Assembly: GCA_016935975.1 (NCBI GenBank)
Contig: JAFGPX010000211.1
Location: 1 to 36,738 of the forward strand
DNA: 36,738 nt
Direction of reading: 5' to 3'
Origin: Deltaproteobacteria bacterium
Lineage (GTDB): Bacteria > Myxococcota_A > Polyangia > Fen-1088
Shown: in pieces, positions 24,094 through 33,940 of the stretch
How positions within the stretch are numbered: position 1 is the first letter of the stretch
Layout of the letters: every line of letters begins with the position of its first letter
Translations under genes and position numbers: made by a program
The notes under the pieces: model-generated
The model's database searches: none
Told to the model about the DNA's origin: nothing
The model's input: the letters and a program-made list of their open reading frames with translations, nothing else

Positions 24094-26073
24094 CTACCGC
24101 CGTCGGGGCGGGCGGGCGGGCTCGCAGACGACGGAGCGTCCATTATGGACGCGGCCGTTCATGCCGGCACACAGGGCGTCGGCGCTTTCCTTGTCCACGT
24201 TGACGTAGCTGTGCGTGTTCATCAACTCGACGTCCGCGGCCGGCACCTGCGCGCCAGAGGCGGAAAGCATCTCGGCCACGATCTCGGCCGTGGCGCCGTC
24301 CTTGCGACCCAAGTTTACGTACAGCCTGACCGCGCCACGCCGGCCGTCAGGGTCCGCAGCGGGAGCGGTGGCGGCGTTCTCGGGTGGCGGCGCAGTCCGG
24401 CCGACGTCTTCGCTCCACACTTCCCAGAAGTCGCGCGAGTCATCCGTCGACGTCGGGGCCGGGGCGCGCGCGGGCGGGACATCGGTGGCATGACGACGGG
24501 GAGCGCGCTCCCGGCGCTCGCGCTCGCCGCGTTCCCGCGAAGGCCGTTCGCGTTCGCGCTGCCCGCGCGGCCGACGCTCGAAGCGTCGGTTGCGCTCCGA
24601 GAGGTCCGTCCCTGGCTGGCCATGGGCGCGCTGCTCTTCCTCGGCCGGCGTGGCTGCAGCGGAATCGGGCTCACCAAGGTCAGGGAGGCTCTGGTTTTCC
24701 GACTTGGGCTGCTCGGGCCGGGCCGTGTCCAGCGCCGAGCGCAGCAGCGAACCCACCAGACGCTCGGCGTCGATGGTGCTCATCAGGCGCCTGGCCAGGG
24801 AATGCCACTCCGGGCCCGGGTCGCCGGGCAGAAGCGCGCGCAGGTGCAAGAGGCGTTCGCCTTCGCGGCGGGACCGCACTTCCGCTTCGGATGGGAGCGA
24901 GCGCTCTTCCGGTCGGATCTTGTAGAGAAGCTTGAGGTAGTAGAACGAGCCGACTTCGGTTGGGCCGATGAGGGAAATGGCATGCCCAGCGCGGCCGGCG
25001 CGACCGGTGCGGCCCGTGCGGTGAATATAGATCTCGGGCGACTCCGGGAAGGTGTAGTTGATCACGCAGGGCAGGTTCTCGATGTCGATGCCGCGCGCCG
25101 CGACGTCGGTGGCGACCAGGAAGCGGATGTCGCCCGCGCGCATGCGCTGCATGACGTCCTCGCGCTCGCCTTGCGAGAGATCGGACGAGATGGGCTGGGC
25201 GTCGAGGCCGTGTCGACGCAGATAGTCGGCGACTCGGCCGGTTTCTTCGCGCGTGTTGCAGAAAATGAGGGCACGCTCGGGCTCCTCGAAGGCCAGGATG
25301 CGCAGTAGCTCGGCTTCGCGCTGGCCCCCGGGAATCGAGAAGTAGGTGTGGCGGATTTCGTGCACGCCGATGAAGTCCGCGGACAGCTTGAGGGTTTCCG
25401 GGTCACGCATGAACCGGCGCGACAGGCGCTGGATGCCCTCGGGAATGGTGGCCGAGAAGAGCAGGGTCTGGCGGGTGTCCGGCGTCTCGGCGAGAATGGT
25501 TTCGATGTCCTCCTGGAAGCCCATGGAGAGCATCTCGTCGCACTCATCCAGCACCACGCATCGTATCCTGTCGAGCTTGAGAGTGCCGCGGCGAATGTGG
25601 TCGAGGACGCGGCCGGGCGTGCCGCACACGATCTGGGCCTTGTCACGCAGTTGCTCGATCTGCCGGCCCATAGGCGAGCCGCCGTAGACGGGAACCACGG
25701 CGAGGGTGGTGTTCGCGCAGATACGCGCGGTTTCGGCCGCGACCTGCAAGGCCAACTCGCGCGTGGGCAAGAGCACGATGGCCTGCGGGTGGGATTCCTC
25801 GGCGTCCGCAATCCAGTCGGCGAAGGGGATGGCGAAGGCGGCGGTCTTGCCGGAACCGGTGCGGGACTGCACCAGCACGTCGCGTCCCTCGCGCACGAGG
25901 GGAATGGTCACCCGCTGGACCTCCATCGGCTCCGAGAAGCCCATGTTCGCGAGCGCCTGCAGTACGGGGACGCCGAGCCCCAGCTCGGCGAAGCTCGGAC
26001 CGGGAGCCCCATCGGGGGGGGGCGCGGCCGGGGAGGCCGTGCTATTTCTAGTCTCGTCACTCGTGTCATTCAT
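24094..26073 (-). CDS. DEAD-box-family RNA helicase with DECD motif and DbpA-type RNA-binding domain
   Basis: This 659-residue ATP-dependent RNA helicase has the Q-motif region FAELGLG...FSEPMEVQ (about 28-53), Walker A SRTGSGKT (70-77), motif Ia PTREL, motif II as DECD (176-179), SAT (207-209), ATDVAARGID (about 321-330) and HRTGRTGRAG (351-360). A long Arg/Glu-rich linker (about 490-530) follows, then a C-terminal DbpA/CsdA-type RNA-binding domain (about 580-655; RLYVNLGRKDG, SYVNVD). It likely acts in rRNA maturation or mRNA remodelling, as CsdA and DbpA do. The Cys in motif II is unusual for a bacterial member. The ATG at 26073 overlaps the stop of the membrane-protein gene (ATGA) and has GGAG upstream. 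The frame continues to 26733 only as shadow of that gene. Confidence 0.93.
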   Translation of the reverse strand: MNDTSDETRNSTASPAAPPPDGAPGPSFAELGLGVPVLQALANMGFSEPMEVQRVTIPLVREGRDVLVQSRTGSGKTAAFAIPFADWIADAEESHPQAIVLLPTRELALQVAAETARICANTTLAVVPVYGGSPMGRQIEQLRDKAQIVCGTPGRVLDHIRRGTLKLDRIRCVVLDECDEMLSMGFQEDIETILAETPDTRQTLLFSATIPEGIQRLSRRFMRDPETLKLSADFIGVHEIRHTYFSIPGGQREAELLRILAFEEPERALIFCNTREETGRVADYLRRHGLDAQPISSDLSQGEREDVMQRMRAGDIRFLVATDVAARGIDIENLPCVINYTFPESPEIYIHRTGRTGRAGRAGHAISLIGPTEVGSFYYLKLLYKIRPEERSLPSEAEVRSRREGERLLHLRALLPGDPGPEWHSLARRLMSTIDAERLVGSLLRSALDTARPEQPKSENQSLPDLGEPDSAAATPAEEEQRAHGQPGTDLSERNRRFERRPRGQRERERPSRERGERERRERAPRRHATDVPPARAPAPTSTDDSRDFWEVWSEDVGRTAPPPENAATAPAADPDGRRGAVRLYVNLGRKDGATAEIVAEMLSASGAQVPAADVELMNTHSYVNVDKESADALCAGMNGRVHNGRSVVCEPARPPRRR

Positions 26074-26636
26074 GGGCTTGCTCCTGCAGGCGAGCCGTAC
26101 TCCGCCAGGTGCTCGCCAATTTCTTCCACGCGCTTGTTGATACGATCCAGGCGGGGCGCCAGCTCGTTGCCAAAACGCAGCAGCGCCCGCGAGTAGGTCG
26201 TCTGGATGCTTCCCAGCTCTTGGTGGGCGGCGGACATCGCTTCGAGATCCTTGTTGCGCGGTCCGGAATGGCGCTCGACGAAGCGGCAGCGTTCGCCGAG
26301 CAGGCGCCATTGCCGGCGCCAGATATCGCCTTCGCCGGTCCAACGCCGCGCCTCTTCCGAGTCGTAGCCGCCGAGGAGGTGATACGCGTTCTCGAGGTGC
26401 TTCCGCAAGGCCACCGTCACGTCGTGCAGGTCGTCGAAGCAGTCGCTGATTTCCGTCGAGGTGAGCTGGGTGCTGACGCGAACGCCGAGTACCGCGTTGC
26501 GCCGCCGATCGAGCGCGACGAGCACCGACAGCAACAGATACAAGGTGCCAAGCCCGACAAGGACCAACGACGTCCACGCGACTAGCTTGCGATAGCGATG
26601 GAATTCGGGCTGCGGTGGATTGATGGGCGATGGCAA
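26070..26636 (-). CDS. Membrane-anchored helical protein of unknown function
   Basis: The 188-residue product has one strong hydrophobic helix (about residues 18-42, WTSLVLVGLGTLYLLLSVLVAL) followed by a long, almost wholly helical region rich in Arg, Glu and Leu, with possible coiled coil near the end (about 140-175). The positive residues before the helix predict a cytoplasmic N-terminus and an extracytoplasmic helical part, but the topology is not certain. I recognise no family. The only start in reach is a TTG at 26636 without a clear ribosome site. A good promoter lies about 80 bases upstream. Its TGA overlaps the ATG of the DECD helicase gene by four bases, so the two proteins are made together. 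Confidence 0.72.
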   Translation of the reverse strand: MPSPINPPQPEFHRYRKLVAWTSLVLVGLGTLYLLLSVLVALDRRRNAVLGVRVSTQLTSTEISDCFDDLHDVTVALRKHLENAYHLLGGYDSEEARRWTGEGDIWRRQWRLLGERCRFVERHSGPRNKDLEAMSAAHQELGSIQTTYSRALLRFGNELAPRLDRINKRVEEIGEHLAEYGSPAGASP

Positions 26637-26720
26637 GGACGGGGAGTATCCGCTGACGACCCAGCTGCAAACGGCTCCCAGCGAGGAGCGTCTTCTGCCG
26701 GAGCGCCGACAGGTAGAGAG

Positions 26721-26749
26721 AAGCTACGCGCAAGGCGGCTGCTTGTCAA
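26721..26749 (-). promoter_or_regulatory. Sigma-70-type promoter for the membrane protein/helicase pair
   Basis: On the minus strand a perfect TTGACA (26749-26744) is followed after 17 bases by TAGCTT (26726-26721). Transcription would start near 26714, about 78 bases before the TTG at 26636. It lies in the 196-base gap between the lipoprotein gene and the membrane-protein gene, so the helicase pair can be expressed apart from the kinase operon upstream. I see no other site in the gap. Confidence 0.65.
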
Positions 26750-26832
26750 ATCCTGGCCGCAAGGAGGTGACAGGGCGGAAGGCAAGTGCCGAGCGCCAAG
26801 CGGACTCTTCCAGGGCACCCGTCGCGAACGTC

Positions 26833-27336
26833 CTACGGGCACTCCATGTCGAACTGCCACTGGGCCTGGACGCGAGAGTTGCCGTCCTGGATCTTGTCCG
26901 GCTCCGTGGGGTCGTCGCCGACAAAAGGCCGGTCAGACGCAACGAGCAGCAAGCGGTGAGCACCAAATCCCGCGGCGATCCGATGATCGCCGCAGTTGGG
27001 TGCGAAGGTTAAGGTGGGCCGCTCGATCCTGCCATTGCCGGGCTGTATCTCCGGCCGGGCGAGGCGCGAGACACCATCGACGAAGGGCGGGTAGTCAATG
27101 AGCCAAAGCACATAGAGGTTGTCGTCGGTGTTCTGGTCCGCGAGTTTGACCTGGACCGCGAGGGGAAACCCGGCGTCGGGGGCCAGCGCTAGAATGGAAC
27201 CGATGGCCGGTGAAGCCGAGGCGATCGTCGGAGGATAGTTGCTCTGCGGATCGGTCCATTCCGGACCCACGGGCACCACGCAGGCGGAAACACCGGCAAA
27301 CACGGACAACAGGGGCAGGAGGTGGCGCATCCACAT
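26833..27336 (-). CDS. Predicted lipoprotein of unknown function
   Basis: The 167-residue product begins with a short signal sequence ending at SVFAGVSAC, where the cysteine is a plausible lipidation site, although Val at -3 is not the usual Leu. The mature part opens with WTDPQSNYPPTI and continues as mixed beta-rich sequence with two further cysteines (APNCGDH and the C-terminal DMECP). The start PPTIASASPA suggests an immunoglobulin-like or fibronectin-like beta sandwich, but this is a guess. It is not similar to a family I know. ATG at 27336 is used; ATG at 27330 is equally possible. The gene starts 5 bases after the sigma-54 activator's stop and is the last gene of the kinase 3 operon. 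Confidence 0.75.
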   Translation of the reverse strand: MWMRHLLPLLSVFAGVSACVVPVGPEWTDPQSNYPPTIASASPAIGSILALAPDAGFPLAVQVKLADQNTDDNLYVLWLIDYPPFVDGVSRLARPEIQPGNGRIERPTLTFAPNCGDHRIAAGFGAHRLLLVASDRPFVGDDPTEPDKIQDGNSRVQAQWQFDMECP

Positions 27337-27341
27337 GACCG

Positions 27342-29162
<1,821 letters not shown>

Positions 29163-29185
29163 GACGGCAGTTTGGCGGTTTTGTG

Positions 29186-30088
29186 TCAGAAACGGAAGGA
29201 CAGACCTGTGCCAATTGCGTGTTCGGCGAGCAGGGGCGAGAAGCGCAAGGACGAGGTGGCAGCCGGGCGTTGGGCGCTCGGGGCGGGGCTAAGCAGGGTT
29301 TCCGGATGATAGTAGTAGACGGCGTCGAGGATGCCCCAGGCCACCACGGCGAAGAAGGCGGCACCGCTCACCATTTGAACCTGCGTCAGCAAGCGCGAGC
29401 GGTTCTCGTCGGTGTGGTCGATGGCTTCCGGGGGACAGGCGGCATTGCCGACGTCGTAGCGGCAGCCGCGTTGCGGGCGCAGCCCGTAGACGGCGAGGTT
29501 GGTGGCCAGGGCGCCTACGGAAACCGCTCCCAGGAGCACCTCGGCGGTCAAGAAAGCCCACCCCTTCTTGCGGTGCCCGTTCTGGAACTGGCCGGCGCCG
29601 AAGGGCAGGAAGCTGACCGTGAAGGAGTTGCGTCCGACGCGACGTTCAATCACGGTCGGACCGGCCCGCAACTTCTCGCATTCCTCCCGGTAGCGCTGGC
29701 GCTCGCGTTCGGCTTGCTTGCGTTCGGCCTCGAGGATGGCTAGCTCCGTCGAGTATTCCCTACGGACGCCATCGAAGAAATCCACGACTTCGGGGGGATC
29801 GAGACGCGGGTCGAAGCGATACTCGGGACTGATCTGCAAGAGCTTGCGAAACTCGCCTGCGGCCTCGGGTCCTTGCTTCTCGAAAAGATACGACACGCCC
29901 AAGATGCGGTGGGCCAAGACGATTTGGCTTTCGGACTGCAGGCGCAGCTCGGGGTAGAGCAGGGGGCGGACGATTTCGACGACACGCCCGAATTCGCCAC
30001 GGTCGAAGGCTATCTTGCCCCGCTGCAATTCCTCGGTGGGCGCCACGGCCTGGCAGAGCAGAAAAGGGAGGAGGTAACCGGCGCTCAA
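29186..30088 (-). CDS. TPR-like membrane protein encoded with kinase 3
   Basis: The 300-residue product starts with a signal-like hydrophobic stretch ([12 protein letters not shown]). A helical repeat region (about 20-110) resembles degenerate tetratricopeptide repeats and includes a [15 protein letters not shown] segment known from other myxobacterial envelope proteins. A charged coiled coil follows (about 112-145). Then comes [19 protein letters not shown], a motif like the PGxGQxxNG segment of DUF5683-type membrane proteins, and two membrane helices (about 175-203 and 240-262). It ends in a beta-like tail. Its TTG start at 30088 overlaps the kinase 3 stop codon (TTGA), a strong sign of translational coupling and of a partner role at the membrane. 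It is an unknown function; scaffolding or signal input to the kinase is an inference. Confidence 0.82.
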   Translation of the reverse strand: MSAGYLLPFLLCQAVAPTEELQRGKIAFDRGEFGRVVEIVRPLLYPELRLQSESQIVLAHRILGVSYLFEKQGPEAAGEFRKLLQISPEYRFDPRLDPPEVVDFFDGVRREYSTELAILEAERKQAERERQRYREECEKLRAGPTVIERRVGRNSFTVSFLPFGAGQFQNGHRKKGWAFLTAEVLLGAVSVGALATNLAVYGLRPQRGCRYDVGNAACPPEAIDHTDENRSRLLTQVQMVSGAAFFAVVAWGILDAVYYYHPETLLSPAPSAQRPAATSSLRFSPLLAEHAIGTGLSFRF

Positions 30089-31968
30089 CGCTCGTCGTCC
30101 ACCTGGATCGTGACGGGGCGAGTCTCTCCGGCCGTGATCGTCACGTGGCTGGTCGTGGTCTTGTCGCCCGCAAGCACCATGATTTCGAGACTCTTGCGCA
30201 TCTCCTCGCCTGCGTCAAAGGGAACTAGTATTTTCTCGCCCGGCTGGACGCGCGCCCGCCACGGCGAGGCCTTGGTCTCGTTGATCTCGCGCAGGAGTAT
30301 CTTGGCGCCGTCTCTTGGGGGATCGAGGGCCAGAACCAGTCGCGCCGGCTTGGGGTCGAGATTGACGAAAAGACGGTCCCCGGGCGGCCGGTAGACCTGC
30401 GGACCGACAACGACCTCTTTGCGGTTGCAGCAGCTGTCGTTACGGAATTCGAGCCGGTGAGGACGGTCCCACGGGATGCGGATGCGGTTCTGCCGCGGAC
30501 CGAAGTCGAAGGCCTTCTTGCCGTCCATCCACACTTCCACACGCGCCGGGGTGAATCCGAGCGAAAGCGTGATGTCGGCAGGCGAAAGCGCGGCTTCGGT
30601 CGGCGCGGCAGGGGCGCGCTCGTTGTCCCGGCCATTCGGCTTTTGCGCGAGGACGACCTCGTGGCGCCGTGTCTCCCGGGTGGCGGTGCCGCCTTGACTC
30701 CTGGCCGTGGGACCGGCTCGTGTGTGCTGCCGTGAGTTCTCTGGCGGGGGATCCTTGCTTGGGGGCGCCGGCGCGGGTTCGTGAGACACGACGGTGTCGG
30801 CCGCCACGGCCGCAACGGGGCGTTTGCTGCTGAGCGCCTTGCGAGCCAGGAAGAACGCGCCGGTGGCCATTGCGACCAGCACGCCGAGCACCGCGCCGCC
30901 GATGAGCCAGCGGCGCAAACGCTCGCCGCGCTCCAGCCGATGCAGCTCGGCGAGCACGGTAGGATTGTCCGGCTCGAAGGCCAAGGCGCGATTCCACAAC
31001 TCCAGGGCTCGGGCGCGACGCCTGGCGGCCTGCTCGCGTACACCGGCGGCCACCAGGGCGGTGACCATACGCGGAACCAGCGCTTTTTCGTACTCATCGG
31101 GATCGGTGAGGTACTGACGCAGCTCCTCGCGCGACTGCAGCAAGCCGGCGTCGGAAGCATAAGCGCGCAGCTCGTCCACCATGGCCTGCAACGACGGAAA
31201 ACGCTCTTCCGGTCTGCGCGCCAGCGCCCGGGCGATGACGCGTGCCAATTGATCGGAAACCAGGCGATTCAGCGTACGGGGATCCGCGAATTTGCCCTCG
31301 GAAACCCGGCGCAGGACCTCATGTGGATTCTTGCCGGAGAAAGGCAGGGCACCCGTCGCCATCTGGTAGAGCATCACCCCCACCGAGAACACGTCGCTGC
31401 GAAAATCGAGCGTGCGTCCATCGAGAACCTCGGGCGCCATGTACGCCGGCGAACCCAGGATCTGGCCGGTCACGGTCATGCGCTCGAGATCGACGACTTG
31501 GGCGACACCGAAATCCATGAGCTTGAGCACGCCGTCCTTGCGGACCATGACGTTCTCGGGCTTGACGTCGCGATGGATGATGCCGAGCGAGTGTGCGTGA
31601 CAAAGCGCCTCGCCCAGCTCGATGACGATCAGCGCGGCCAACTCGGGAACCGGCAGCCTGCGATTGCCTAGGAACTGCTTGAGAGTCTGGCCGTCGATGT
31701 ATTCCGTGACGATGTACGACGACGCCGCCGCCTCGCTCGAGTAGTCGAAGATCTGCAGAATCCCGTCGTGATTCAGCTTTGCGACCGCCCGCGCTTCGCG
31801 CTCGAGGCGGGCCTTGGATTCGGGCTCGGCCAGGAGGTGCGCATGGAGCACCTTGACCGCCACCTCGCGCCGCAGTTTCTCGTCCTGCGCACGATAGACG
31901 ACGGCCATGCCACCTTGGCCGACTTCCTCGATGATGCGATAGCGTTCTGGCAGGGGTGTGACAGACAT
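30085..31968 (-). CDS. Serine/threonine protein kinase with external C-terminal domain (kinase 3)
   Basis: This 627-residue kinase has its catalytic domain at about 10-270: glycine loop GQGGMA (17-22), ATP lysine 39, HRDVKPEN (132-139), DFG (152-154) and APE (178-180). A helical stretch (about 300-345) with one TPR-like repeat follows. One membrane helix spans 354-376, then a Pro/Ser linker. The external region (about 460-627) is beta-rich and holds RNDSCCNRKEVVVGPQVY, with an adjacent cysteine pair, and two further beta-sandwich-like segments (ARLVLALDPPRDGAKI; SHVTITAGETRPVTI). This could be a ligand or wall-sensing domain. ATG at 31968 has AGGGA upstream, and a promoter-like pair lies at 32021-32049. 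The stop overlaps the start of the TPR-like gene. A shadow frame continues to 32049. Confidence 0.93.
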   Translation of the reverse strand: MSVTPLPERYRIIEEVGQGGMAVVYRAQDEKLRREVAVKVLHAHLLAEPESKARLEREARAVAKLNHDGILQIFDYSSEAAASSYIVTEYIDGQTLKQFLGNRRLPVPELAALIVIELGEALCHAHSLGIIHRDVKPENVMVRKDGVLKLMDFGVAQVVDLERMTVTGQILGSPAYMAPEVLDGRTLDFRSDVFSVGVMLYQMATGALPFSGKNPHEVLRRVSEGKFADPRTLNRLVSDQLARVIARALARRPEERFPSLQAMVDELRAYASDAGLLQSREELRQYLTDPDEYEKALVPRMVTALVAAGVREQAARRRARALELWNRALAFEPDNPTVLAELHRLERGERLRRWLIGGAVLGVLVAMATGAFFLARKALSSKRPVAAVAADTVVSHEPAPAPPSKDPPPENSRQHTRAGPTARSQGGTATRETRRHEVVLAQKPNGRDNERAPAAPTEAALSPADITLSLGFTPARVEVWMDGKKAFDFGPRQNRIRIPWDRPHRLEFRNDSCCNRKEVVVGPQVYRPPGDRLFVNLDPKPARLVLALDPPRDGAKILLREINETKASPWRARVQPGEKILVPFDAGEEMRKSLEIMVLAGDKTTTSHVTITAGETRPVTIQVDDER

Positions 31969-32020
31969 CGTCCCTGAGATCCCAAACGAGAAAGAACCAT
32001 TCCCCAAGCTACGACCCCGC

Positions 32021-32049
32021 ATACTACGAAAGGAAACGGTCGGAAACAA
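32021..32049 (-). promoter_or_regulatory. Candidate sigma-70-type promoter for the kinase 3 operon
   Basis: On the minus strand TTGTTT (32049-32044) is followed after 17 bases by TAGTAT (32026-32021). The leader before the kinase start at 31968 would be about 45 bases. The gap of 136 bases between the divergent kinase 3 and acyl-CoA synthetase genes is A/T-richer than its surroundings. I see no convincing promoter for the plus-strand gene in it. Confidence 0.5.
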
Positions 32050-32104
32050 CCCAAGATACCGAACGCTTGCTTTGGAATGGGCGCGAGATCACTATGAAGC
32101 GCTC

Positions 32105-33907
32105 ATGGCCACGCACGACACTTCAGACACAACCGCGACGGCTTTCCACGTCTGGGGCGATCGCGTGCGAGATTTCGCCGACCGTGTCGCCTTCCACTAC
32201 CGTCGGAACGGCGCATGGCAGAGCCTCACGTGGCGTCAAGCGGACGATGCTGCGCGTGAGATTGCCGCAGGGCTGTGTTCGTTGGGGCTTCGCGCCGGCC
32301 AGCGTGTCGTTGTGCTGTGCCAAACTCGTTTGGAATGGGTGCTGTCCGACGTGGCGATCGCCATGGCCGGATTGGTGTCGGTCCCCATCTATCCCTCGAC
32401 CACCGCGGCCCAATGCGAGGTGCTGATCGGCGATAGCGGGGCCTCGGCGGCCTTGGTCGAGAACGCCGACCAGGCGGCCAAGCTGGCCCCGCTCGCGGCC
32501 AAACGTCCGGATTTCCATCTTGTTGCCATCGAGGAAGACACCCCCGGCGTGGGCGGCGAATCACCGGGGCTCTCGCTGGCAGGCTTGCGCCGAGCGGGCG
32601 TTGCCTGGGCCAAAGCCTACCCAGACGAGCTCGATCGCCGGGCAATGACGGTTCTTCCGAGCGACAGCTTCACGATCATCTACACGTCGGGCACCACGGG
32701 GCAGCCCAAGGGCGTGGTCTTGACGCATGCGAACCTCGTCGCTTCGTGCGCGAGCGCCGTGCGCGCCTTCGATCTGCGGCCCACGGACGTGCAGTATTTG
32801 TTTCTGCCCCTGGCCCACGTTCTCGGCCGCGAGGTCGAGTGGGCCCCGATCATCGTGGGATCCCAGGTGGCGTTTTCCGAGGGGCTTGCGCGTATCAAGT
32901 TCGACCTGGTCGAGGTGAGACCGACGTTCATGGCAGGGGTGCCGCGCATCTTCGAGAAGCTCTATGCCGCCGTGCAAGCGGGCGCGCAGCAGGGTGGCCG
33001 TGCCAAGCGGGCGCTTGTGCGTTGGGCGTTTGGCGTGGCGGCAGAGTATTCGGGCGCGATGCGCACCGGGAAAGCCGTGTCGCCCGGGCTGCGGCTGTCT
33101 CGCGGCCTCGCCGACAAGCTGGTGTTGCGCAAGCTGCGCAAGCGGCTTGGTCTCGATCGCTGCCGCTTCTTGATCTCCGGGGGAGCCCCGCTGGCCTCCG
33201 AGATCGCGGAGTTCTTCCACGGCGCGGGCCTGCTCATCCTGGAGGGCTATGGCCTGACCGAGAGCACCGCCGCAGCCTTCGTCAACCGCTTCGATCGCTA
33301 CCGTTTCGGCACTGTCGGGCCGGCCATCGATGTGGTCGAAGCCAAGCTGGCCGACGACGGCGAGATCCTCCTGCGCGGTCCCTCGATTTTCTCGTCCTAC
33401 CACAACAACCCCACGGCCACGGCCGAGGTGTTCGACGCCGAGGGATGGTTCCACACCGGCGATATCGGGGTCATGGAAGACGAATTCCTGCGCATCGTGG
33501 ACCGCAAGAAAGACATCATCATCACGGCCGGGGGCAAGAACGTGGCGCCGCAGAAGCTGGAGAACGCCCTCAAGGCGCATACTCCGCTCGTCAGTCAGGT
33601 GGTGGTCTTCGGTGATCGGCGCTCGTACTGTGTCGCCTTGATCACGCCGTCGGAGCCGGCGGCGCGCCAGTTCGGGGGCGGCGACTTGGCGGCGGCTGCG
33701 GCCTCGCCCGCCTTGCGCGCGGCCATCGAAAGAGCGGTGGCGGAGGTCAATGGCGCCTTGGCGAGCTACGAGACGATCAAGAGCTTTGCTCTCCTTCCCG
33801 CGGATTTCAGCGAGGCCACCGGCGAGCTGACCCCGAGTCTCAAGGTCAAGCGCGACGTGGTGGCGAGCAAGTTCGCGACGGCCGTCGCCGGGCTTTACGG
33901 CGAATAG
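32105..33907 (+). CDS. AMP-forming long-chain acyl-CoA synthetase
   Basis: The 600-residue enzyme belongs to the ANL adenylating superfamily. It has the P-loop YTSGTTGQPKG (193-203), GYGLTES (381-387), TGDIG (450-454), and the hinge RKKDIIITAGGKNVAP (about 466-481), with a late lysine in TPSLKVKRD suited to the adenylation step. It should activate a fatty acid with ATP and transfer it to CoA, at the membrane face. The RKKDIIITAGGKNVAP form with a long N-terminal region matches the FAA1/FadD15-like group (COG1022). ATG at 32105 is taken as the start; the frame is open to 31958, but that part overlaps the divergent kinase gene start. polA follows 33 bases later on the same strand. Confidence 0.92.
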   Translation: MATHDTSDTTATAFHVWGDRVRDFADRVAFHYRRNGAWQSLTWRQADDAAREIAAGLCSLGLRAGQRVVVLCQTRLEWVLSDVAIAMAGLVSVPIYPSTTAAQCEVLIGDSGASAALVENADQAAKLAPLAAKRPDFHLVAIEEDTPGVGGESPGLSLAGLRRAGVAWAKAYPDELDRRAMTVLPSDSFTIIYTSGTTGQPKGVVLTHANLVASCASAVRAFDLRPTDVQYLFLPLAHVLGREVEWAPIIVGSQVAFSEGLARIKFDLVEVRPTFMAGVPRIFEKLYAAVQAGAQQGGRAKRALVRWAFGVAAEYSGAMRTGKAVSPGLRLSRGLADKLVLRKLRKRLGLDRCRFLISGGAPLASEIAEFFHGAGLLILEGYGLTESTAAAFVNRFDRYRFGTVGPAIDVVEAKLADDGEILLRGPSIFSSYHNNPTATAEVFDAEGWFHTGDIGVMEDEFLRIVDRKKDIIITAGGKNVAPQKLENALKAHTPLVSQVVVFGDRRSYCVALITPSEPAARQFGGGDLAAAAASPALRAAIERAVAEVNGALASYETIKSFALLPADFSEATGELTPSLKVKRDVVASKFATAVAGLYGE

Positions 33908-33940
33908 GCGTGCCGGCCCTGGTGGGGTAGGGTAGAGGCG

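Noticed and set aside
26074-26733. N-terminal extension of the DECD helicase
   Set aside because: The extension overlaps the membrane-protein gene, and the Q motif and ribosome site point to 26073.
26637-26832. A sigma-54 promoter (TTGGCGC...TTGCC) upstream of the membrane-protein gene
   Set aside because: The spacing between the GG and GC elements is two bases too long, and a better sigma-70 pair overlaps the region.
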